Source of the DNA: Sipunculus nudus | Lineage: Eukaryota; Annelida; Sipuncula; Golfingiida; Sipunculidae | DNA: 64,000 bases | Reading direction: 5' to 3' | NCBI GenBank assembly: GCA_026874595.1 | Contig: CM049314.1 | Coordinates: 11,648,729 to 11,712,728 of the forward strand | Part shown: piece by piece, positions 26,001-37,237 of the stretch | Position numbering within the stretch: position 1 is the stretch's first letter | How the letters are laid out: each line of letters starts with the position of its first letter | Translations under genes and position numbers: made by a program | The notes under the pieces: generated by a model | The model's input: the letters and a program-made list of their open reading frames with translations, nothing else | What the model was told of the DNA's origin: nothing | The model's database searches: none

Positions 26001-29000
26001 ACCTTGGCACTTGCCAGCCGAGGCAAAATGTCTTCCATAACAGGTAGAGTATACTGTTCACGTTTCAGCACTTCATTTAAAGGACGAGGATCAAGGCAAA
26101 TACGCACCTCGCCAGACTTCTTTTCTTGCACAGTCATTTGGTTCACCCAGTCAGTCGGTAAACTACTTTTTCTATGATCTGTTTATCACATAGGTCATTC
26201 ACAGTTTGTAATACTACCTCTTTCGTTGCAATCGGTAGTCTCCTGGTTGGTTTTACTTGTGGTACTGCACCATCAGTTACTGTTAGTTTAACAGGTTCCC
26301 CGGGTAAAACTCCTAACTGCTGTTCATCAAATACGTCACCATAATTTTCCTCCGGGTATTGCTTCTTCTGTGTCACAGCAGCTACTACAAACTGATCATA
26401 GTTCACAGTAATAAGTCCCATTTTCTCAGAGACAATTTTGCCTAGTATTGGTTTCAAGTCTTCTTTAACCACAGTAAACTTAACTTTGTATTTCTTAGAG
26501 TTCTTAGGATTCTTTAGAGTCATTACTGTACTTCCTATAGGTTTCAGTTCAGATCCATTCCACGTCTGTAGGGTTTTATGAGTGTCAACAAGTTCACCAG
26601 TTACATACCTTTCAGGGATCAGGTTACTAGTAGCACCAGAGTCTATCTGAAATCTGATCAAATCACCATTCACAAGCATCTTAGCATGAATGTCACGTTT
26701 CTTGCTTCCGTCAGTTACGACAGCTACATCAGATGTAGATTATGTATCAAACTCAGTTATAGCATAGTTGAACTCAGTAAGATCATCAGTTGATGTATCA
26801 GATTCACTATCAGACTGAACACCATGGACCCGTCGAGGCCTTGCTTTAGCAGATTTAGATTTATTTGGGCACATCACAGCATAATGTCCCATGGCCTTAC
26901 AGCTATTACACATTTTACCAACAGCAGGACATGCAGATTTCCTCATTAAGTAAAATAAGCCACAGTATTTACACTTCATCTTACCAGGCTGCTGGTGTTT
27001 GGCAGGTTTCAGCTTGGTCTTGTGAATTCTATTCACATTCTCAGTTTCAGATCCTTCTCCTCCGAGCTGTTTCAACTGCATCTGGGTTATTTCTGCACTT
27101 CTAGCAAAGTCTATCGCCGTTTTCAGATCAAGATTACGTCGTTGCAACAAAGATTTGCGAGTGGCATTATCACTTATGCCCACCACGATTCTGTCACGTA
27201 ACAGAGAGTCGCCGAGACAATCACAAAAATTGCAAGTCTTTGACAGTTCAATAAGATCGGCCAGATAATCATATCGTTCACCAGGGTTTTGATCACGTTT
27301 ATTGAACATGTAGCGTTCGTAGGTTTCGTTAGTTTGACCGATAATTTGCTCATCAAATTTCCGTATGATCACGTCAAGATTCTAACGGTCTGCCCGCTGA
27401 CAGGAAACTAAGACTGTTAAATATACGGATTCCTTTAGCGCCAGTACAGTGGAGAAACATATCACACTGATAAGCATTGTCTTTTTTATCAAGTTCAGTC
27501 AGCCGTTTGTATATTAAGAATTGTTGCATAAATAAGCCATTCATCCTGGGGTTTATCAGAAAGTTTGAGCGGGGAAGGCGGACTCACGTGAACTCCGTGT
27601 CCGATGCAAGCACCGGGCTGGTTACCGCTATCTTGCGTCGCTCCGCTACTCATACTGATATGTCCTCCAGCAGCTAAGATAGTCCAGATCAGAAATACAC
27701 AAACGCAGAAGCGTGACAATCCATAGAAACGACAGGATTCAGTCGAACCGCTGCCACCATGTACAGATAAGACAAGACTCAGACAGCCATCTTAAATCAG
27801 TGTATTGTAGCGACACCTGGAGTACAAGCATGAACTAATACCGTAATATTGGCACAGAGACTCTCGCGAGACTGGGCTTTCGAGTATGTAGGATGGCTGA
27901 TTAATGTTTGTTCACGTATAACTGAGTATGTTATACAACAAATCTGGCGACGACAATGGCTGACATCACGCTGCCGCCACCAAACCCGTTCCTCCAGAAC
28001 CCGGGCCAACTGGCGGTCCCATCGAAGCGCTGGTTTAACGTTTTCCAGACTTATTTGACGGCAAATGCTCTCGATAGATGCAACGTCTGAGGCACGGAAA
28101 CGCGCCATCTTGATTCATTGTTTGGGGACGGAGGGTCAAAGACTGTTTCATTCTATGCCAGAAAGTGATACCTTCACATACGATGAAACTATTACTGCAT
28201 TGGAAAAACACTTCGGACCTCACAAATCAGCCTTGATTGAACGATACCGCTGCCGCCAGAGAGTCCAGCGGCAAGGCGAATCTGTACGTGAGTACGTTGC
28301 AGCCCTTACAGAGTTAGCCTCTTCATGTAACTTTGGACAGTTATGTGATGAATTAAAACGTGATCAGTTGATAGAAAAAGCACTGTTTCTGCGAATTCGT
28401 GAAAGACTTTTAGTGGAACCAGACACGTTAACTCTAGAACGTGCAACTACGCTAGCAATACAGAAAGAGACTGCGATTCATGAATCTTAAGTCATGTCTA
28501 GTAGTGCCAGTAGTATGGATGGAGGTTTTCAACATTCTGACGCACGTGTTCAGGGAGTCAGATATAAACCTAGGCAAAGTAAGCAGAAACCTAAACAACC
28601 AGACTCACAACAAACCTGTGGAAATTGTGGACAGTCTGGACATAAGCCATACACTTCTCATTGTAGGAATTGCGGCAAGAACAATCATTTCGCTTATTGC
28701 TGTAGAACAGAACACCCTTCAGCTAGTGTGCGCCATATACAAGGTGAGCCTCTTACTGTGTATTCAGTGACTCTTGCTGGTCAAGACAGCTTCAAACAGT
28801 GTACGCTCAGCATACCCAATGTTCCAATATCTCTGTTGATTGATCTCGGAGCTAAGGTATCTATCCTCATCGATAAACTGTATAAACAACACTTCACAGA
28901 TCACCCACTAACTCCACCACAGAAAAGTTTAGGGGCATATGATTACAAACCAATAGAAGTGTTTGGGATAGTTAATCTCCCAGTTAGCTACAAAGACCAC

Positions 29001-32000
29001 AACATCCAGAGTTTTTCATTCTATGTCACCAAGCAGGGTTCTAGTTTAATGGGAGTTGATCTCTTCAATACGCTTGGCTTCTCACTAATGCACAATGGTG
29101 AGCCCATTCAATCAGTGCATGCACAGTCGGAATACCAAGTTTTCACTGGATTTAAAAAAAGTGTCACAGCTTCGACACAAGCCTCGAGCTGACACATCTG
29201 TTACTCCTGTGTCTCAGAAGCTACGGAGACATCTTTTAACAGTGCGTGAGGAAGTTTCACAAGAACTTCGTAAACTCCAACAACAAGGAATCATAGAGAA
29301 AGTTGATTCATCTCCATGGATATCCAATTTGGTTATCGCACGAAGGAAAACCGGGGAATTCAGACTGTGTGTCGACCTGAAACAGGTAAACAAGGCCATT
29401 ATATCTAATAAGTATCCACTGCCTACCATGGAGGAACTGTCAACAAAATTAAGAGGTGCTAAACTATTCACAAACTTGATCTGCGTCGCAGTTATCTTCA
29501 GATTCTTTTGGCCGAGGAATCTCGACACCTCACTGCATTTATATGCCATGCTGGAATCTTCCAGTATTGTCGCATGCCATACGGACTCTAGTCATCGCCA
29601 AGTGCGTTTCAGAAAATACTGTCTACAGTCTTATCAGGATGTGAGGGCACTCTGCACATTCTTGATGATATAGTGATTCATGGTAACGGACAAGAACAAC
29701 ATGATCAAAGGCCCAGAGAAGTCCTCAAAAGACTGGCTGAACACAATTTCACCCTGAATGAAGAGAAATGTCACATTTCGGTCGAAGAAATTGATTTCTT
29801 CGGTTACCATGTTTCTACTGAAGGACTGCGGCCTTTACAGTCAAATACACATGCTATCGCAGACTTACCAGAGCCACAAAACAGAAAGGAACTGTCTTCT
29901 TTCTTGGGCGCAGCAAACTTCTATCTGAAATTTGTGCCAGTTTACGCTGACATTGCAGAACCACTCCGCAAACTTTTGCGCCAGGACCAGGCTAGGGACT
30001 GGGCTGATGAACAACGTAAACCTTTCACTGAACTGAAAGAACGCATTATGTCACCACCAACGCTCGCGCATTTCGATCCAGAACTCCCAATAATATTTGC
30101 TACAGAAGCGTCGCTTTAAACCTATAGAGCTACACCAAGTGCTCTAACGCAAGAAACTCCCGCTGAGAAAATGATCGGTAAAAAATTAGATTGCCATTAG
30201 AAAAGCTAACACCCCAAGCACCAGTCCCTAAGCAAAACACTGACAAGGCTGAGGATATTGCCAAACGTCAAAAGAAACCCAAACAGTATGCAGACCGGAG
30301 ACGTAGAGCGAAAACTCCAAAACTAAAGTCCGGCGAATATGTACGGCTTAAGCGGCCTTTCCAGCAGCACAAACTGTCTCCAGTCTTGTCGGATCCCAAA
30401 CAAATTCATCAACAGGTAGGCCCTTCGACATAGAGACTCGTAGATGGCACTGTTTTGAATGCAAGGCGATGTGTACCTTCAACCACAACTTTTGATTCAT
30501 CGGACACTGGTCTACCTTTCGACATGTTTAGTGATGAGCCTGCAACCACACCGCAACCTGCTGTGTATGGTGGACGCCCTCGGAGATCCCGCAGACCTCC
30601 TCGTTATTTAAGTGACTATGTGGAATCGTAAATGACATGTTCACATACAAGTAATTCTAGGACAGGTGTGTCTAGTACGGAAGGACTCGTACCCGTATCG
30701 TAATTTTGTGACGTTCTGTTTAAAATTGGGGAAAATATGTTGTGTACTTCTTTGCATTAATCCACGAAATAAGTTTAAGAGATGAATTTGTATGCGACGC
30801 TGGAACGAGACTCGCGCGAGACCGGGCTCTCGAGTATGTTTGATGGCTGATTAAAGTTTGTTGACGTATAACCGAGTCTGTTATACAACATATAGTATAA
30901 AAAGTTGTATTCTTTTCATGATAAACTCCAATTAAGAGTAACTTACCTATGAGAGAACAAAAAGCCACTATGGGAAATAATCCAACCCAGCCGACGGGTG
31001 GAAGAACAGTTATAGCTAGGAAAGATGCAATCGGGAAGCTTAAACCTGCAGGCATACGACAAGTATACAAATACTAATGGCATGTAAATACACAGATCCA
31101 CATGTCACATGTACAGAGTTGTTTATACTATGAATTAAGATCGTGAGTCAAAACGGTAAATACTAACGGACACGATCTTCTAACACTATTTGACATATCC
31201 TCAGAATTTAAGTGCTTCCAAGCGTAGTAATTGTAACTTATAATGTGTTTAAATTGAACGGGTACAATTGGGTGCACATACAATGCACTTTTATCTCTAA
31301 AGCAAGCAGATATTATCTTGTTTCACTTGGCGATGAGACAATTTATCCATGCTGAACGAACTGATATATGAAGTATATCCATGTTCGAATAAGCATCCAC
31401 TGGACTGTTGAAACATGAAGAAGAACTTTTTCATAAATTTTATTTTAATTTTGTTCCTTATTTACTCAGCATATTCTCAACATACTGAGGAATCTACCAT
31501 AAAGGAAGAGACGATAAAGTATAGGTATTCAAATACTCTTAACTTACATAACCTGAGAAGACAAGACCTATGTTCGTGACAAGAGACTTGATACCAAATG
31601 TGCGTGCGGTCGCTGCTGGGATCAAAGAGTTGATGCCAGAATAAGTGAAGTATATCAGACACACCCAGATGAATGTCATAGGTTTTTGACCTTCAGGTAA
31701 CAAAGGTGCTTCCAAGAACGTTGTGAATAGAACGACGGTGCACGCACATTGGCATGTCATCGCAACCTGAAAGTATTCGGAAATCCATGACCACGGCAAA
31801 CCTCTGATGATTAAAGAAAATAAAGAAAAAAAAAAAAAAAAATAAATAACAAGTTTACCGAATTGCTGATAAAAATGAAATTAATTCAAAACGTAAACAA
31901 CACTTTAAATTTTCCTAAGAAAAATGCTATCATTGACAAATTTAAAATGAACCTACGAGGTTTTCAAACGTTTCAGCTCTTTGAAAGGAAAACGCCTGCG

Positions 32001-32284
32001 TAAGATGCCTTCGATATTTATCGGAAAAATCATAAGGGCTTTTACGCACTTCGCTGATGCAACTGCTGTATGTATTTCATAACAACTAACAGCTTTATAG
32101 GAAACTTTTGAAAAGAACTTACCCTAAAGGTAAAACTGTCGCCTATGAGGCCCCATGCAATCCTACCAATTGAGCTGAGGGCATGGGCACAAGACCCTAC
32201 TACGCCGAGGAAGACGTCATCTTGTATGTATGACTGGGCATAAACCTCCAAGTGAAATATCATGAGCGTACAGCACAAGAACGT

Positions 32285-32333
<49 letters not shown>

Positions 32334-35300
32334 TTATATATATTTGATGTAGACTAAAAATTAAAGAATACATTTTTGTATTCCTTAAATTGGCCCCCAT
32401 TCGTAACATATTCCAACTAATAGATACCTGTCAGGGAGGTTTTGATCTTGAAGAAGAATGCTCAGATGAATTTGAGATTATAACGTCATGATAATACCCA
32501 TATGAAGACGACCTGCCTCAAGCAGGAAACATAATTGAATTGTAATTACTCTTCGTAATATACATTATCCCGTAAAATATAAAAATGTGCGTGTGTGACC
32601 GTCTCGGACGTACCTTGTATAGATCTGTGGCCACGCCGACTGATTGCCCAGTTAAAAACGTGATAACCAACAACATGTAGAAATATCTCGACCTCAAGGT
32701 TTGACCAAGGGAGAAGTCACCATTGTGGTCACTGCATATACAAAAAGACAGTGATTTATAATTTTATAGTAGCTTTTATATGATGTTAAAACTGATACCT
32801 CTTATTTGCATGTTTCTTTATCAACTCGAAAACTTGTAATATGCAATATATATGAAATTCATTGAATCTTCAAGTAATTTAAACAAATGCTCGACGCATT
32901 ATCAAATGGGAATACGTTTTGAATATCAATTTATGTAGTATACCAGTATGAGTCTTCCTATAGATATTAGAAAAAGGTTACATGCGCCATTTTAGTGAGA
33001 GTTATCGATATCTACACATTTTATCAATTTTAGATTTTACTTATATACATGACAGGGATAGTCTGAGACGTATGACATGGCTTCTGTCAAAGCAAAAGAA
33101 ATCAACAATAAATACTGTACTTTCCCCTGTTCTTATTTTCCTCCGAGCTTTCATGGTGGCTGTTTTCATTTATATCCTCTAGTCTTATATTTTTGTCATT
33201 TTCCTCTAAAAGAGGGCGACTTTCTATGTCCTTGTTTAAGAAAAAATAAAACATCACGCTTAGTAAATTTCGAGGTGGAAACCGACAAGTTTCAGTTTTG
33301 CGTCACAGATACTTCCAGTGTCAACAAAACCGCCAGTGACAGAAACTATCTGCTGAAGTAAAAATATGTACATTAAGTCCTTTGACAATGAAACATCCAA
33401 TTCTCAAATGCGAACCTTTGTCTAGATTTGTAACCTGCACTAATTCAAGTAGAATATGTGTGAAGTTTAATTTTAATTAAATGATATCTAATGAAAACAT
33501 TGGCTTCATCAGATTTATCTGAGGCAGAACAATAAGGTAAAAAAATCTACGAAAAAAGAACGGCAGAATAGAGTAAACGATATAGAAACAGCAAGAAGGC
33601 AAGTAAGATTCTCAGCACGGAACACTGAATTGATCCTTTCATTTATAATCAAGCATTCCCAAGGGTTTTCTATAGCGAGTTTTTCAGTTATACGCACAAT
33701 TAATAAGATAACGAAAGGTAACAGGAGGTGGGAGAGAAAGGGATACAGCTGGATATCTAAAAGGTAGAAAGCACAGAAAAGAAAGACTCTATTATAAAAT
33801 GAAAAGGAATGAACTGTTAGTGAAATATTGACCTTGCTGGGGACACTAATCATTGGTGAAGCAAGAATGAATAATGCCAAGTAAAATCCACCCAGAAGGA
33901 GAAAGACATAGGGCACACGATCGAGTAATACGTCCTGAGAAAAGTACCTGGAAATACATTTGGTTAACCATTGGCTAATACATCATGCAAAAAAAATTAT
34001 TTTGTTAACCATTGACTAAAACATCATGCTAAAGTATCAGAGAAATCATTTTGTAACCATTGACTGTTACATCTTGTGAAATGTACCGGAAAGGAATCTT
34101 GTAAACGATTGGCTTATACACCGTGAGTCCTGTGATTCATTCATTCATTTTGCGAAATAAAAAGAAATGTTACAATTTTATCTGCACCAATAATACTGCA
34201 TCTGATTGAATAGCATAACAAGTATTTGTAAATTAATACTCTATTCAGCGAAAGCATATACATTAGACTAATACATTGAAAGTGTCTTTAGGAAAGGCTA
34301 TTCAAATGTAATACTGTATGTCGGTCGAACTACAGACTTTAAGAAAAGTAAACTGAAACAACCTTCATGAGAAACTTGTTGGAATAAGAGCTGGTCATAA
34401 ATGTCTTATGTTTCTGAAGTTGTATATATTCAAATGCATCCTGATTGATTTTATATATAGAAATATAAAATTTAAAGGATCATACAATTATGTTCAACCT
34501 GCCACGTCACTACAAATAGTTACGATGTCAAATCCAGTACCAGTGTCGCATTGTCCAAACAATCGCCGTAGTAACGTGATATGTTTGATTAATTTTTCTT
34601 GTCATATCTCTTCGTCTGAATTTTTTTATATGATGCAATTTAGCTCGCATCTTTCTTATATGAATAGTATATTTATATGTATTTGTAAACAGATATGGTA
34701 TTTTGATTTTATATTTTTTATGTGCTGAAAAGACCCTCTAACTAAGCATATTTCATTCACCATTCTTAACACTCTTGAAAAACTTTCCAAATTTGTTCTC
34801 GTTTAATGTGTAAAATATAATAAGTATTTGTGCAAATGGTTTCTAACTGAAATGAAAGAATCACTACCTTCTAAAAATGTGAATAATATGTGGTTAACCT
34901 TATATTTTACCTTGGTCACACAAATGCCATTATAAGATGATCAGACTTTAAGTAATTTTTCATCTGGTTTCTTCATTTATCATAGAATAAAAAACAATGT
35001 AAATATGTGAAGTATAATAACTTACAGGGGAACCGTCATGTTTGGCGGGTCATCCGGGATCAGATTCCCAGGGTTAATAAACATTGTTTGAATATGTGTC
35101 ACAACGAATGCTCCTGTTCCATACCCAGCCAAGACTAGTCCTGCCACAAAGCCTTTATTCGGTGGCATCCACTGAACAAGGCAGAAAAGGACAATTTTCA
35201 ATTTCATCCGCTGTTCTTCAATAACCGTAAGTTGCCAAGGGACGAACTGACGTCATAATAGCTGAGACCAGGGATCTTATGTTCATTAATATTCATTTTC

Positions 35301-37199
35301 TCATGTTTGCACACATCTTAAGGACTGAACCTTTTTATAAGCTTGATTGGCTCTGCAATTTCAGATAAAGACAAGCATTTCCCAATTATTCACATTTCTT
35401 GTCTTATTCAAATTTAAAAAAAAATGGGAGATTGAAGACCCAGGGTCAACTAAAAATTCCATCACAACATACATCCTTTTTTTAAAGTTGTGTGTTAAGC
35501 AAAATGTAATGTAAAACCTGACTAAATGTTGAGTATTTATTTTTAATATGAGTATTTACCTCTGCTTCCCGGAGGACGCAACTTTAGACCACCCTAGCAG
35601 GAAACTACTCAATTTAAAACAAATTTATTTAATACTACGACAGGGAACCTTCGAAAAGGACTCAACACCTACACATGCCTGCCTGATGCGGAGAAGACAT
35701 TCCGATAGGGGGCCGATCACAAGAAAGGAAATAAGATTGCACTGGCCGACAAGGAGCTTTAAAGATGATTGCTTAGCAGTTAAGGCACTGCCCTGAATAT
35801 CCCCAGTCTTTTGCCCAAGAGGGTGAATTCTCATTTGGACCAGAGAGCAGCGATTCACTCTTACGTTTAATTGCAGGTAACAACTGTATAAATAATTCAC
35901 ATAATCACGCATCATAGTCTGTAATCAAACTAAGTTTAATGTATGGTCCATATCATATTTGTACATTTATCCAAATTGAATGGAGTGTTGATATATTTGA
36001 CAAATCTCAATAGTCTTGACCTAAAACTGGTGATGTACCTATCTGTAAAAGTCTTACCTGCATAGCACATGCTAAGGGGATCGAGTATGTAACACCGACA
36101 CCAGCCCCATAGAGAAAGCCGTATGATATGAGTAAGCCGAAAAAAGACCACTTGATTGACAAATACGTAAACATTACGCCTCCACTGAAATATGGAACAA
36201 ATATGTACACGCTATATATTTATATATATTTACTACAGATTTAAGCCAGGAATATTATATCCAAATGTACAGACTCCATAAATTTTACTTATTTCATGAA
36301 TCTTTATTTACCATACATGTTATACAAATCATATTATGTATGCGGTCCTTTTGAAAATGCACTCAGGCTTGCTGTTTGTACTTGCCTTATTAGCAAACCC
36401 CCAATGAGGCAGCCCAGCGTTGGGCCGACGGCATCCACTATTATCCCAGATATGAACATCATTACAGCTTGAGTGCAAGCTTCAACTGCCCCGACCCGTG
36501 TTGTTTCGGCCATGAATTGTGTAGATGGTGAACTGCGCGCCCGGATGTATGACGTCACATAAGGATTAAGATTTCCTGTAGTGGGCAAAGAAATATAAAT
36601 TCAAGCAATAATCATCATCTAGCGCCAGCAACGTTGCTTCTGGTGAATTTACAGTGCTTCATACCAGTTTATTGAATAGTGTAGTATTCGTAAGAACATA
36701 TATTTATAGCAAAATAAAACACTATTACATTTATCATGCTCTTTCTGACAGGCATATAGAATGGGGTTCTACGGTTGGCTGGGTTTTGGTGTATGATGCC
36801 TGCAACTGTTAAGGTATTCACTTCTTTTATTTAGGAGTAACGTTCTATTGCACGTCTTGGTTTGAAGCTTCTCCTGTTCGCATATGTTACACCTGTTAGC
36901 AATTGTTATTATTGTTGGATTAGAGCTAATGGACCATGTAATACCGTGTGAGGTGCCTATGCGTTTGAGTTTCCAAATATATTTTGATAGTTCTGTTTCT
37001 TTTTAAAATAATCTCACACACGCACCAATTCATGAACAAACACAAACCAACACCATTCAGTCACCTGATGAGTGCCACACAGTGCGCAAGAAACCTGCGG
37101 GTAATGTATCGATGCATTTTATGAACTTATAGCAGCTCCACTTTTATGCACTTTGAACCAGGAATGGCATTCAATCCCTTTCAGTAATATGAATATATA

Positions 37200-37237
<38 letters not shown>

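Larger units (their letters stand above)
23212..27856 (-). mobile_element. Inner Ty3/gypsy LTR retrotransposon, nested in the outer 5' LTR
   Basis: Two 97-bp direct repeats (23212-23308 and 27760-27856) begin TGT and end ACA on both strands and differ at three sites. A perfect 5-bp duplication, GAGAC, flanks the element (23207-23211 and 27857-27861). On the minus strand the order is LTR, a primer-binding-site candidate starting TGGTGGCAGCGG directly after the LTR, gag with CCHC knuckle, protease, RT, RNase H, integrase, polypurine tract AAAGAAAGGGGGA, LTR. Gene order PR-RT-RH-IN places it in Ty3/gypsy (Metaviridae-type). It is structurally full length but several in-frame breaks make it inactive by itself. 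The LTRs are very short for this group. Confidence 0.96.
23138..30890 (+). mobile_element. Outer Ty3/gypsy-type LTR retrotransposon, split and deleted
   Basis: Its 153-bp LTRs begin TGTTGTGTACTT and end TTATACAACA. The 3' LTR is 30738-30890. The 5' LTR is 23138-23211 plus 27862-27940, split by the inner element; with the insert and one target-site copy removed it is also exactly 153 bp. Flanks GATAG and TATAG fit a 5-bp target duplication with one change. The order is LTR, gag, zinc knuckles/protease, RT, integrase tail, LTR. Most of RNase H and the integrase core are deleted near 30117-30125, and several frameshifts and stops are present. The LTRs differ at about 16 of 153 sites, so this is an old insertion. 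It is antisense to gene 1, inside its last intron, 57 bp past the exon 10 donor. Confidence 0.95.

Noticed and set aside
27740-27759. Naming the primer tRNA of the inner element from TGGTGGCAGCGG
   Set aside because: Only the TGG start is diagnostic. No tRNA could be matched with confidence without a search.
35735-35870. tRNA-like A-box (TAGCAGTTAAGGC) and B-box-like GGGTGAATTCTC in gene 1 intron 3
   Set aside because: The B-box match is poor and there is no clear SINE tail. Too weak to annotate.
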